Position numbers and translations under genes: made by a program
Assembly (NCBI GenBank): GCA_007844125.1
Contig: CM017564.1
Location: 13,106,108 to 13,170,107, forward strand
Direction of reading: 5' to 3'
DNA: 64,000 bases
Source of the DNA: Sinonovacula constricta
Taxonomy: Eukaryota; Mollusca; Bivalvia; Cardiida; Solecurtidae
The notes under the pieces: model-generated
The model's database searches: none
Seen by the model: only the letters and a program-made list of their open reading frames with translations
Told to the model about the DNA's origin: nothing
In this document: positions 18,001 to 25,039 of the stretch, in pieces
Layout: each line of letters opens with the position of its first letter
Numbering within the stretch: the first letter of the stretch is position 1

Positions 18001-20531
18001 CACTATGATAATGACGTCACACTATGATAATGACATCACACTACGATAATGTCACACTTCGATAATGATGCCACACTATGATAATGATGTCACGCTACGA
18101 TAATGACGTCACACTATGATAATGACATCACACTATGATAATGATGTCACACTATGATAATGACGTCACACTACGATAATGATGTCACACTACGATAATG
18201 ACGTCACACTTCGATAATGACGTCACACTACGATAATGACGTCACACTACGATAATGACGTCACACTATGATAATGACGTCACACTACGATAATGACGTC
18301 ACACTACGATAATGACGTCACACTATGATAATGACGTCACACTACGATAATGACGTCACACTATGATAATGACGTCACACTACGATAATGACGTCACACT
18401 ACAATAATGATGTCACACTACGATAATGACGTCACACTATGATAATGACACACTACGATAATGACGTCACACTATGATAATGACACACTACGATAATGAT
18501 GTCACACTACGATAATGACGTCACGCTACGATAATGATGTCACACTACGATAATGACGTCACACTACGATAATGACACACTACGATAATGATGTCACACT
18601 ACGATAATGACACACTACAATAATGATGTCACACTATGATAATGACGTCACACTACGATAATGACACACTACGATAATGATGTCACACTACGATAATGAC
18701 GTCACACTACAACAATGACGTCACACTATGATAATGACGTCACACTATGATAATGACGTCACACTTCGATAATGATGCCACACTATGATAATGACATCAC
18801 ACTTCGATAATGATGTCACATTACGATAATGACGTCACACTATGATAATGACGTCACACTATGATAATGACGTCACACTATGATAATGACGTCACACTAC
18901 GATAATGACGTCACACTATGATAATGACGTCACACTATGATAATGACGTCACACTACGATAATGACGTCACACTATGATAATGACGTCACACTATGATAA
19001 TGACATCACACTATGATAATGACATCACTCTTCGATAACTAACTAGTGTGCTACCAAAAATAATGTGTTACCTCACGTTCCTGTGGTAGGTTATGGGATA
19101 AATATATTTGTTTAATTGTGAAAACAATTTTTTTTTATTATTTTGAATATTTTCACTGGTCCACCTAGCATTCTTGAGCTTGTTTACCATCAAAAACTGT
19201 GTATCCCATAAACAAACTAAAAATATTATCCAGACATCCAAACGATAATGCCCAACCAGCTGATTAATGAGATTTTTTTCTGTATAATAGGTTTTTTCCT
19301 AACAGAGTGGACAAAATTGAATAGGAATCCAATTTGCATTGTTGTATTTTACATTTGTTCCCTTTCTTGCTCCTGTAGGATGATTTTCCTGGATTGTTAC
19401 CCCTGATCAATCGCTACCTGGACATAGCAGAGATGGATGTGGACACACGATGCACTGTCAATCAATATCTGGATCTTATCTCTGGCAGAGCATCAGGTGA
19501 GCGTTTCTGATTGGTCAAATATCATGACAGCCAATCAAACAGCTTGACTGATAAGTGCTCCTGATTGGCTAGATCTCGTAGCATTTAAACTAACAGCTTG
19601 ACAGAGAAGTGCTCCTCATTGGTCAGATCTTATATAGCATTCAGCCAATCAAACAACTTAATAGACAAGTGCTCTTGATTGGCCAGATCTCATAGCAGTC
19701 AGCCAGTCAACAACTTAATAGATAAGTGCTCCTCATTGGCCAGATCTCTTAGCATTAAGCCAATCAAACAACTTAATAGATAAGCATTCCTGATTGGCCA
19801 GATCTCATAGCATTCAGCCAGTCAAACAACTTAATATATAAGTGATCCTGATTAGCCAGATCTCATGGCATTCAGCTAATCTGCAACACTTTTTCATCTG
19901 CTAATTAAGGTTTCCTACCTTTGTGTATAGAAGTCTTTGCTTCTTCTAAATATATTCCCACATATGAAGTATTTAGGGTTGTTATTTGATTAAGGTACAT
20001 CAGTTAGTTGGTCTGTTTATCGATCTTAAAATTGATATTTGTTTGCTACAGTGTGTTACATGTAGCACATGTTGTCAGAAAATGACTTAAGTGTTATTAA
20101 GGATTTAACAAGAGTCGCATTTTGAGCCATATATACTTCAAGGAAGTAAGTTTATCCATTTATTTATGTAGAATATGATTGTTTTTTGAGTTAAGGTTTT
20201 GTCAATTTAATTGTGACTTAAATAGATAAATAGAACATTTATGACAATAAATTTATGTTAATGAAATATTCCAGGCCGCTTCAAGACCACAGCACGCTGG
20301 GTTCGAGACTTTGTAGCTGACCATCCTGACTACAAGCATGACTCACTTGTCCCCGAGTCTGTTAACTACGACCTTATGTTGAAATGTGCTCAGATCACCC
20401 GAGGGGAAACATCCCAGTCAGATTTGTTGCCACCCTATAACACAAAGACAACAGACAATCTTCCAAAAGCATTGAGAAAAATGGATGACTATTTGAATAA
20501 AAAGAGTCCCATATCTAACGGTGTGTACTAG
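1..20531 (+). CDS. GCLC: Glutamate-cysteine ligase catalytic subunit, 3' part of gene (14 exons)
   Basis: Joins L-glutamate and L-cysteine using ATP, the rate-limiting step of glutathione synthesis, in the cytosol, normally as a heterodimer with the modifier subunit. Exons placed by GT-AG borders and frame: 1-54, 549-668, 3304-3369, 4995-5108, 7304-7362, 9215-9334, 10678-10775, 11207-11323, 11750-11882, 13630-13742, 14650-14929, 16652-16764, 19379-19496, 20275-20531. They join in one frame (first full codon at base 2) to 586 residues. Family signatures seen: [128 protein letters not shown]. Human GCLC has 637 residues; about 70 N-terminal residues are off the left edge. The variable segments are exon 6 (acidic loop) and exon 12 (five cysteines). 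No disabling lesion is visible. Confidence 0.95.
549..668 (+). CDS. GCLC: GCLC exon 2 (source of the 133-bp array)
   Basis: Residues 18-58 of the window protein, beginning [18 protein letters not shown] and ending VEANMKLR. Acceptor CAG at 546-548, donor GTAAGG at 669. Its last 72 bases and the donor are the founder of the tandem array that follows at once. Confidence 0.95.
669..2390 (+). repeat. GCLC: 133-bp tandem array built from GCLC exon 2 end plus donor site
   Basis: Twelve units spaced about 133 bp (PYG core near 733, 866, 998, 1130, 1264, 1397, 1530, 1663, 1797, 1930, 2063, 2196) plus a thirteenth partial copy near 2322. Each unit holds 72 bp aligning without gaps to the last 24 codons of exon 2, then its intron start. 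The coding frame stays open in the exon part ([20 protein letters not shown], then MELR), with shared replacements such as C to H, A to T, F to L, V to L. The duplicated donor is GTAAGG in three units and ATAAGG in nine. The terminal copy resembles the functional exon (GGTACC, TGTCAGATGGCCCA) more than the inner units do. Short ORFs on both strands here are by-products of the array. Confidence 0.95.
2676..2986 (+). mobile_element. SINE-3 family copy, tRNA-derived
   Basis: tRNA-like head with a B box (GAGTTCGATCC), conserved body (GGTATAGCTCCCTTG, GTGACTGGGTGTGGTATCAT, GGTGGGACGATAAACCCAAT) and an (AAAC)n tail. Flanked by a 10-bp target-site duplication AAAATGTTTG at 2666-2675 and 2987-2996. 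Lies in GCLC intron 2. Confidence 0.88.
3304..3369 (+). CDS. GCLC: GCLC exon 3
   Basis: Residues 58-80: a split Arg, then [21 protein letters not shown] and a split Arg. Acceptor CAG at 3301-3303, donor GTGAGT at 3370. Frame joins exon 2 (AG|G) and exon 4 (AG|A). Confidence 0.93.
3963..4485. mobile_element. TIR-1 MITE (TA target) inside SINE-1
   Basis: Ends are TATAGATAGTTTCC and its inverse GGAAACTATCTATA, about 523 bp apart, with TA at each edge as expected for Tc1/mariner-like targets. Interior is AT-rich and non-coding. Two more copies are at 44666-45182 and 59191-59490. Confidence 0.85.
4497..4936. mobile_element. hAT-like non-autonomous element with 8-bp TSD
   Basis: Begins TAGTGATGCGCAGATGATC and ends with the inverse of TAGTGTTGGAAAATCGG. 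The exact 8-bp duplication ATAATTAC flanks it (4489-4496 and 4937-4944). An 8-bp TSD and a TAGTG-type end fit the hAT superfamily. No transposase is present. Confidence 0.8.
4995..5108 (+). CDS. GCLC: GCLC exon 4
   Basis: Residues 80-118: [20 protein letters not shown], then [18 protein letters not shown]. Matches the vertebrate PRLGCPGFT...[12 protein letters not shown] region. Acceptor CAG at 4992-4994, donor GTATAT at 5109. Confidence 0.95.
5642..6456. mobile_element. TIR-2 MITE, interrupted by a SINE-3 copy
   Basis: Starts TTAAAGGTGGTATCCGACTG and ends TGTCAGATACCACCTTTAA, a clear inverted pair. TTAA at both ends may be the target site (as in piggyBac-type elements) or part of the TIR. 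About 500 bp without the SINE insertion at 5679-5980. A short ORF inside (6132-6329) has no recognisable product. Confidence 0.85.
5679..5980 (-). mobile_element. SINE-3 copy inserted in TIR-2 MITE
   Basis: Reverse-oriented full SINE-3: (TTTG)n tail, body, then tRNA head with GCATCGAACCC and TTGCGCTACCAGG. Target-site duplication CTATGTGAAATG / CTATGTCAAATG (5667-5678, 5981-5992; one mismatch). Confidence 0.88.
6665..7068. mobile_element. TIR-2 MITE copy, right end lost
   Basis: Starts TTAAAGGTGGTATCTGACAG and follows the family body (ACTATAAATAAGCATG, then ACATCAATAATCAGCATTTT), then breaks off without the right TIR. In GCLC intron 4. Confidence 0.75.
7304..7362 (+). CDS. GCLC: GCLC exon 5
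   Basis: Residues 118-138: split Ser, [19 protein letters not shown], split Ile. Acceptor CAG at 7301-7303; donor GTAAGT at 7363. Its last 16 bases plus donor are repeated in the array that follows. Confidence 0.95.
7355..7754 (+). repeat. GCLC: 55-bp array repeating the exon 5 end and its donor
   Basis: Each unit opens with the exon end (CAATAAACATTCCAA) followed by GTAAGTACTGTTAGATTGA. Donor positions: 7363 (functional), 7418, 7473, 7528, 7583, 7638, 7693, 7747, a period of 55 bp. Seven of eight are GTAAGT; the one at 7473 is GTGAGT. Use of any downstream donor would add ...TGT TAG, a stop, to the message. Confidence 0.93.
7755..8580. other. Intron 5 sequence without recognised gene
   Basis: Contains a hairpin-like stretch TGGGGGTCATTTGGACCCCC near 7785 and three copies of GGGGGTCATTT. 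Two overlapping opposite-strand ORFs (8144-8420) look like chance. It may be a fragment of an interspersed element, but no ends are visible. Confidence 0.4.
8590..8870 (+). mobile_element. SINE-2 family copy, tRNA-derived
   Basis: tRNA-like head with A box TAGCTCAGGTGGTAGAG and B box GGGTTCAAACCC, then the family body (CCAAAGACTTTAAAG, GTGGCTTCCCTGC, GGGGACAGCATTA, AGTGCCCCTGTGCTATAATG) ending in CAAATCCCCAATCC. A short imperfect flank repeat TGTCTGA is visible. In GCLC intron 5. Confidence 0.85.
9023..9115 (+). mobile_element. SINE-1 head fragment
   Basis: GCGCCCATGGTCGAGC to TGGGTTTGAGTC, the tRNA-related head only. The body is missing. About 100 bp upstream of GCLC exon 6. Confidence 0.7.
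9215..9334 (+). CDS. GCLC: GCLC exon 6
   Basis: Residues 138-178: split Ile, [14 protein letters not shown], an acidic Gly/Asp/Ala-rich loop, [12 protein letters not shown], split Gly. The loop between IEDL and KPDHIYMD differs from the vertebrate FTEDDEASRAS. Acceptor CAG at 9212-9214, donor GTATGT at 9335. Confidence 0.94.
9419..9934. mobile_element. MITE-like element with AACCAGGTTTTTTTT ends
   Basis: Begins AACCAGGTTTTTTTTT and ends AAAAAAAACCTGGTT, inverted to each other, 516 bp apart, in GCLC intron 6. Interior is non-coding with an internal repeated phrase (TTTCATTAAGTTTTTTGT at about 9493 and again near 9660). No target duplication could be decided. Confidence 0.6.
10678..10775 (+). 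CDS. GCLC: GCLC exon 7 (conserved cysteine)
   Basis: Residues 178-210: [20 protein letters not shown], then [13 protein letters not shown]. Human has GNCC here; the first Cys is replaced by Ser, and the second (human Cys249, linked to activity and disulphide formation) is kept as residue 183. Acceptor CAG at 10675-10677 after a (TA)n tract; donor GTAAGT at 10776. Confidence 0.95.
10848..11184. mobile_element. Short TIR element next to GCLC exon 8
   Basis: Ends AAAGTGACCCA and TGGGTCACTTT are inverted over 11 bp, 337 bp apart. The right end is 22 bp from exon 8, so the branch point of this intron may lie in the element. Family unknown. Confidence 0.5.
11207..11323 (+). CDS. GCLC: GCLC exon 8
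   Basis: Residues 211-249: [20 protein letters not shown], then [19 protein letters not shown]. Acceptor CAG at 11204-11206, donor GTAATA at 11324. Highly conserved block of the family. Confidence 0.96.
11750..11882 (+). CDS. GCLC: GCLC exon 9
   Basis: Residues 250-294: [20 protein letters not shown], then [24 protein letters not shown] and a split Gly. Acceptor CAG at 11747-11749, donor GTACGT at 11883. Confidence 0.95.
12165..12575 (+). repeat. Direct repeat of about 165 bp, offset about 240 bp, in intron 9
   Basis: The stretch with CTCTAGCCTGCAGTCTTTAT, TGTGCATGCCAACTTC and CAGCAAAACCCATGATCAAC occurs twice (about 12165-12330 and 12405-12570). A short phrase TTGAACCACACTTCAGATAC is repeated further between them. 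Confidence 0.8.
12670..12850 (+). mobile_element. Degenerate SINE-1 copy
   Basis: Keeps TTGCTGACTTATAACTTC, GGTGGTTCAAGTCTCGG and TTCACCAGTAATAAGCTTG in family order, but is heavily diverged. Confidence 0.5.
12963..13243 (-). mobile_element. SINE-2 copy with 14-bp TSD
   Basis: Reverse copy; B box as GGGGTTCGAACCC and A box TACCACCTGAGCTATTGCGG. Perfect duplication TGCAGCTCAAATGA at 12949-12962 and 13244-13257 defines the ends exactly. In GCLC intron 9. Confidence 0.93.
13275..13510 (+). mobile_element. SINE-1 copy
   Basis: Full family order: GCGCCCATGGCGTAG head, B box GGGTTCGAGTCCC, CAGACATTTATCTGGGGTCT, CTCCACCAAAAAGCTGGA and an A-rich tail. The tail ends about 120 bp before exon 10. Confidence 0.88.
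13630..13742 (+). CDS. GCLC: GCLC exon 10
   Basis: Residues 294-331: [20 protein letters not shown], then [18 protein letters not shown]. Acceptor CAG at 13627-13629, donor GTAAAA at 13743. Confidence 0.95.
13868..14120 (+). repeat. 15-bp minisatellite in intron 10
   Basis: About 17 units of TATGTTTCCTTATAT or TATGTTTCCTAATCT. As 15 is a multiple of three, one frame stays open (MFPYI repeats) and fakes a 93-codon ORF. Decayed units continue to about 14255. Confidence 0.92.
14275..14645 (+). repeat. GCLC: 54-bp array ending at the exon 11 acceptor
   Basis: GTGTTTATATCAAAC recurs at 14295, 14349, 14403, 14457, 14511, 14565 and 14619 (period 54). The last unit runs through CAAAAACTTCT into the splice acceptor CTGCAG, so the last 30 bp before exon 11 are repeat sequence. 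Confidence 0.92.
14650..14929 (+). CDS. GCLC: GCLC exon 11
   Basis: Residues 332-425. Contains [56 protein letters not shown] and FFFRKDIL. This is the largest and most conserved exon; a 115-codon ORF from 14614 is this exon read through its borders. Acceptor CAG at 14647-14649, donor GTAAGG at 14930. Confidence 0.97.
15010..15445 (+). mobile_element. SINE-1 copy split by a SINE-2 insertion
   Basis: Head TACGCCCATTGCTGAGCAG to 15056, then SINE-2, then CAGCCCCTCGCCATATGGGT and the body from 15342. The break is inside the head, before the B box. Confidence 0.8.
15057..15333 (+). mobile_element. SINE-2 copy nested in SINE-1
   Basis: A box-like AGCTCAATTGGTAGAAC, B box GGGTTCAAACCCC, and body ending GGCAAATCCCAATCC. 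Target duplication AACTTCCC at 15049-15056 and 15334-15341. Confidence 0.88.
15490..16215. mobile_element. Possible interspersed element in intron 11
   Basis: Starts near TATACGCCCGTCGAAGATGG and ends near TCAGGTGAGCGATTAAGGGC...CCCTCTTGTTTT. I recall similar ends in repeats common in molluscs, but no inverted ends or target duplication are visible. Three phrases of the type CAGTGCACAG recur inside. No coding content. Confidence 0.35.
16390..16545 (+). mobile_element. SINE-1 3' part, variant head
   Basis: TTTGCTAGCTTAGTCTGACTT, GACTTTGTAGACCAGAGGTG, CAGTCTTGGGTCTTTCTTCA and an (AAAAC)n tail. The same variant 5' segment occurs at 55265, so it is a subfamily rather than random sequence. Confidence 0.65.
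16652..16764 (+). CDS. GCLC: GCLC exon 12 (cysteine-rich variable segment)
   Basis: Residues 425-462: split Asp, [37 protein letters not shown]. Acceptor TTTAAG at 16646-16651 (weak pyrimidine tract), donor GTAACT at 16765. The segment with five Cys replaces the vertebrate KGGNAVVDGCGKAQ stretch; the end matches EEYTLMSIDTIINGK. Confidence 0.92.
16783..17035 (+). mobile_element. SINE-1 copy just after exon 12
   Basis: GGGGGCACTCGAGGCATAG head, B box-like GGGTTTGAGTCCC, CAGACATTTTTCTGGGGGTC, CTACCAAAAAGCTGGACG and an (AAAC)n tail. Starts about 18 bp after the exon 12 donor. Confidence 0.85.
17742..19036 (+). repeat. 19-bp satellite carrying about 40 TGACGTCA (CRE) sites
   Basis: About 68 units of GATAATGACGTCACACTAC in GCLC intron 12. 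By eye about 41 units keep the palindromic octamer TGACGTCA, the CREB/ATF consensus. Most others differ by one transition in its CpG (TGATGTCA or TGACATCA); some lack the GTC (TGACACAC). The second CpG of the unit (CTACGAT) varies to CTATGAT. Confidence 0.95.
19379..19496 (+). CDS. GCLC: GCLC exon 13
   Basis: Residues 463-502: [20 protein letters not shown], then [19 protein letters not shown] and a split Gly. Matches FPGLIPILNSYL...MEVDVDTRC of vertebrates. Acceptor TAG at 19376-19378, donor GTGAGC at 19497. Confidence 0.95.
19497..19880 (+). repeat. GCLC: 57-62-bp array starting at the exon 13 donor
   Basis: Six to seven units with GTGCTCCTGATTGGCCAGATCTC and GCCAATCAAACAACTTAATA (key phrases near 19557, 19609, 19671, 19728, 19785, 19843). 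Many units hold a CCAAT pentamer in both orientations (ATTGG and CCAAT), an NF-Y-type motif. The first unit begins at the donor itself (GTGAGCGTTTCTGATTGG). Confidence 0.85.
20275..20531 (+). CDS. GCLC: GCLC exon 14 (last coding exon)
   Basis: Residues 502-586: [40 protein letters not shown], then a divergent hydrophilic tail ending [10 protein letters not shown] and TAG. Acceptor CAG at 20272-20274. The last codons and the stop (GGTGTGTACTAG) lie in the first, diverged unit of the 46-bp array, where other units read GGTGTGTACTATTAG. Confidence 0.95.
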
Positions 20532-23350
20532 TAGTACTAGGATGTCAGTGGATGGATGTCGTGTGTACTATCAGTGGTGGGCTTATACAGTCAGTGGATC
20601 GATGTGGTGTGTACTGTTAGTGGTGGGCTTATACAGTCAGTGGATGGATGTGGTGTGTACTATTAGTGGTGGGCTTATACAGTCAGTGGATGGATGTGGT
20701 GTGTACTGTTAGTGGTGGGCTTATACAGTCAGTGGATGGATGTGGTGTGTACTATTAGTGGTGGGCTTATACAGCAGTGGATGGATGTGGTGTGTACTGT
20801 TAGTGGTGGGCTTATACAGTCAGTTGATGGATGTGGTGTGTACTATTAGTGGTGGGCTTATACAGTCAGTGGATGGATGTGGTGTGTACTGTTAGTGGTG
20901 GGCTTATACAGTCAGTTGATGGATGTGGTGTGTACTATTAGTGGTGGGCTTATACAGTCAGTGGATGGATGTGGTGTGTACTGTTAGTGGTGGGCTTATA
21001 CAGTCAGTGGATGGATGTGTGTACTATTAGTGGTGGGCTTATACAGTCAGTGGATGGATGTGTGTACTATCAGTGGTGGGCTTATACAGTCAGTGGATGT
21101 CGTGTGTACTATCAGTGGTGGGCTTATACAGTCAGTGGATCGATGTGGTGTGTACTGTTAGTGGTGGGCTTATACAGTCAGTGGATGGATGTGGTGTGTA
21201 CTATTAGTGGTGGGCTTATACAGTCAGTGGATGGATGTGGTGTGTACTATTAGTGGTGGGCTTATACAGTCAGTGGATGGATGTGGTGTGTACTATTAGT
21301 GGTGGGCTTATACAGTCAGTTGATGGATGTGGTGTGTACTATTAGTGGTGGGCTTATACAGTCAGTGGATGGATGTGTGTACTATTAGTGGTGGGCTTAT
21401 ACAGTCAGTGGATGGATGTGTGTACTATCAGTGGTGGGCTTATACAGTCAGTGGATGTCGTGTGTACTATCAGTGGTGGGCTTATACAGTCAGTGGATCG
21501 ATGTGGTGTGTACTGTTAGTGGTGGGCTTATACAGTCAGTTGATGGATGTGGTGTGTACTATTAGTGGTGGGCTTATACAGTCAGTGGATGGATGTGGTG
21601 TGTACTGTTAGTGGTGGGCTTATACAGTCAGTGGATGGATGTGTGTACTATTAGTGGTGGGCTTATACAGTCAGTGGATGGATGTGTGTACTATCAGTGG
21701 TGGGCTTATACAGTCAGTGGATGTCGTGTGTACTATCAGTGGTGGGCTTATACAGTCAGTGGATCGATGTGGTGTGTACTGTTAGTGGTGGGCTTATACA
21801 GTCAGTGGATGGATGTGTGTACTATTAGTGGTGGGCTTATACAGTCAGTGGATGGATGTGGTGTGTACTGTTAGTGGTGGGCTTATACAGTCAGTTGATG
21901 GATGTGGTGTGTACTGTTAGTGGTGGGCTTATACAGTCAGTGGATGGATGTGGTGTGTACTGTTAGTGGTGGGCTTATACAGTCAGTTGATGGATGTGGT
22001 GTGTACTATTAGTGGTGGGCTTATACAGTCAGTGGATGGATGTGGTGTGTACTGTTAGTGGTGGGCTTATACAGTCAGTGGATGGATGTGTGTACTATTA
22101 GTGGTGGGCTTATACAGTCAGTGGATGGATGTGTGTACTATTAGTGGTGGGCTTATACAGTCAGTGGATGGATGTGGTGTGTACTATTAGTGGTTGGCTT
22201 ATACAGTTAGTGAATGGATGTGGTGTGTACTATTTGTAGTGGGCTTATACAGTTAGTGGATGGATGTGGTGTGTACTATTTGTGGTGGGCTTATACAGTC
22301 AGTGGATGGATGTGGTGTGTACTATTAGTGGTTGGCTTATACAGTTAGTGAATGGATGTGGTGTGTACTATTTGTAGTGGGCTTATACAGTCAGTGGATG
22401 GATGTGGTGTGTACTATTTGTGGTGGGCTTATACAGTCAGTGGATGGATGTGGTGTGTACTATTAGTGGTTGGCTTATACAGTTAGTGAATGGATGTGGT
22501 GTGTACTATTTGTGGTGGGCTTATACAGTCAGTGGACGGATGTGGTGTGTACTATTAGTGGTGGGCTTATACAGTCAGTAGATGGATGTGGTGTGTACTA
22601 TTAGTGGTGGGCTTATACAGTCAGTGGATGGATGTGGTGTGTACTATTTGTAGTGGGCTTATACAGTCAGTGGATGGATGTGGTGTGTACTATTAGTGGT
22701 TGGCTTATACAGTTAGTGAATGGATGTGGTGTGTACTATTTGTGGTGGGCTTATACAGTCAGTTGATAGATGTGGTGTGTACTATTTGTGGTGGGCTTAT
22801 ACAGTCAGTGGATGGATGTGGTGTGTACTATTTGTGGTGGGCTTATACAGTCAGTAGATGGATGTGGTGTGTACTGTTAGTGGTGGGCTTATACAGTCAG
22901 TGGATCGATGTGGTGTGTACTGTTAGTGGTGGGCTTATACAGTCAGTGGATGGATGTGGTGTGTACTGTTAGTGGTGGGCTTATACAGTCAGTGGATGGA
23001 TGTGGTGTGTACTATTAGTGGTGGGCTTATACAGTCAGTAGATGGATGTGTGTACTATTAGTGGTGGGCTTATACAGTCAGTAGATGGATGTGTGTGCTA
23101 TTAGTGGTGGGCTTATACAGTCAGTAGATGGATGTGTGTACTATTAGTGGTGGGCTTATACAGTCAGTAGATGGATGTGTGTGCTATTAGTGGTGGGCTT
23201 ATACAGTCAGTAGATGGATGTGGTGTGTACTATTAGTGGTGGGCTTATACAGTCAGTAGATGGATGTGTGTACTATTTGTGTTGGACTTATACAGTCTGT
23301 AGATGGATGTTGTGTGTACTGTTAGTGGTGGGCTTATACAGTCAGTGATT
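20520..23350 (+). repeat. GCLC: 46-bp minisatellite over the GCLC stop and 3' UTR
   Basis: About 60 units of a 46-bp repeat (43 bp when GGT is missing) with TGGATGGATGTGG, TGTGTACTATTAGTGGTGGG and CTTATACAGTCAG. Sub-types recur in blocks: ACTGTTAG, ACTATTTGTGG, TCGATG. It begins inside the last coding codons. ORFs of 63-94 codons on the + strand are produced by the repeat and are not genes. Confidence 0.96.
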
Positions 23351-23528
23351 TGTTAATGTTAATTGAAAATTAATATTTTAAAGTGCAGTCTCTTTATTTC
23401 CATTTGCTCTTTAATATTTTTACAAAATCCACTACCATAGAGCTTTATTTTGTTATGTGTTATTTACCATCACTAAAATACCTGTAAATAATGTTTTAAT
23501 TATATTGCACACATTTTGTTAATTCATT

Positions 23529-23546
23529 AATAAATGACTCAATAAA
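23529..23546 (+). promoter_or_regulatory. GCLC: Candidate polyA signals (first)
   Basis: AATAAA at 23529-23534 and again at 23541-23546, about 3 kb after the GCLC stop and just past the 46-bp array. Confidence 0.4.
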
Positions 23547-23769
23547 AATAAAAGTAAAAAATTTACAAAATATTTTAGAACTGGCCAGTCGTAAATGATT
23601 TAAAATTATACAGTCGCATCCCAACCTGAACAGAAGTCTCCGCATTCTCTTGTGGCTAGAATTTCTGTACAAATTTTTACTAAATTGTCTAATAGGAAAG
23701 ATTCAGTCCAATTCCCTCTGTTCATTTGTAAAGGGACTTTACTCTAACTATTAAAAACTACATTATGAC

Positions 23770-24011
23770 CTCCCTTGTGGGTAGGTATTTGGTATAGAGT
23801 TATTGCAGAAAACTTCAGATTTTTCCACTTTTTGAAAAACACTTAAGACTGAAGCATACACATAAAATGGAATCCTATTATTGGAATCCTATGATTGAGA
23901 TGAGAATTTATTAAATAGTTTGAGCTCTTTTCCAAAAAAATAAGAAAATTAAAAATTAAATTTATTATATTTCCCATATAAAGTATATAAAACTATCTTC
24001 CAACAAGGGAG
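23770..24011. mobile_element. TIR-4 MITE copy
   Basis: Begins CTCCCTTGTGGGTAGGTATT and ends CCAACAAGGGAG; the 9-bp ends are inverted. About 242 bp, non-coding. A sister copy is at 35262-35493 with the same interior (ACACTTAAGACTGAAGCAT). Confidence 0.8.
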
Positions 24012-24294
24012 ATAACTAAAACATTCCTTTCATTACGAAAAAAGGGAATGATATACATTGTTAGTGTCATTGATCTTCTGTTTATTCTAACAGTTTAAAA
24101 TATTACAGATTTTCACATGTATTCTTAATTGCAAACCAATTTAGTGTCTGACTGTGTTTGTGCTTATGGTGTAGGGAGAAAGTTAAATGTGATCTGTATG
24201 ATCTTCTAAACAATGCAAATTATTTTGTAGATTAATATACAGCATTGAACTCTGAGGCTGGTGTCATTTTTGTTGTTGTACATATATGACCTTT

Positions 24295-24300
24295 AATAAA
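24295..24300 (+). promoter_or_regulatory. GCLC: Candidate polyA signal (second)
   Basis: AATAAA in CTTTAATAAAACTTTC. If used, the GCLC 3' UTR would hold the 46-bp array and the TIR-4 element and be about 3.8 kb long. Confidence 0.4.
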
Positions 24301-24419
24301 ACTTTCATTTTGACCCGGCTCTGCATGGGGCCTGTTTGGAACATTGGGTGGAACATAAAATATTGTATGATGTTAAAGCATTGTTCTATGTCCTTAGTTA
24401 CTGGTGGTAATTTCGAGCC

Positions 24420-24672
24420 TACAAGTTCTGTTGGAAAAGCTTAATTGCAACCTACTACTTCTGATGGAGAAGCTTAATTGCAACCTACTTCTTTTGGAGA
24501 AGCTTAATAGCAACCTACTACTTCTTTTTTTTTTTTTTTTTTTTACTTCTTTTGGAGAAGCTTAATAGCAACCTACTACTTCTTTTTGGAGAAGCTTAAT
24601 AGCAACCTACTACTTCTTTTGGAGAAGCTTAATAGCAACCTACTACTTCTTTTGGAGAAGCTTCAAAGCAAC
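24420..24672 (+). repeat. About 35-bp array with a poly-T interruption
   Basis: Seven units of TTGGAGAAGCTTAATAGCAA plus CCTACTACTTCTT; a run of about 20 T sits at 24525-24543. Each unit has a HindIII-type AAGCTT. Confidence 0.85.
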
Positions 24673-24769
24673 ATTCAAAGTCACACGATGATCAGATAGA
24701 TTGTGTTCTTACAAAATAAAAAGTCTGTAGTACTATCCATTATGGAGAACTGTCATAATGTATTCAGTA

Positions 24770-25012
24770 ATACGCTCGTGACGTAGTGGTAGAGTCACCG
24801 ATTTTTAACTCCTCTGACTGCTTAGCCTCCCACCTTGTGGGTTCGAGTCCCATTCAGGGCAAAAAACTTTATGTGGGAAGGTCTTCCAAGTGACCTGCGG
24901 TGTGCTGGTGGTTCTACCCAGACATATGTCTGGCGTCTTCCTAAAAAAAACCCCAGCTGGACGTTGCTATAATGATAACTGGTCGCTGTGATGTATCTCA
25001 AAAAGAATAATA
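24770..25012 (+). mobile_element. SINE-1 copy
   Basis: CGCTCGTGACGTAGTGGTAG head, B box GGGTTCGAGTCCC, CAGACATATGTCTGGCGTCT and tail GATGTATCTCAAAAAG. Confidence 0.87.
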
Positions 25013-25039
25013 TCATACTCATTTATATGCATTTGCAGG

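Noticed and set aside
17742..19036. CRISPR-like array
   Set aside because: Units are head to tail without unique spacers, in an intron of a eukaryotic gene.
20521..22972. ORFs with repeated VVGLYSQWMDV
   Set aside because: By-products of the 46-bp array after the GCLC stop.
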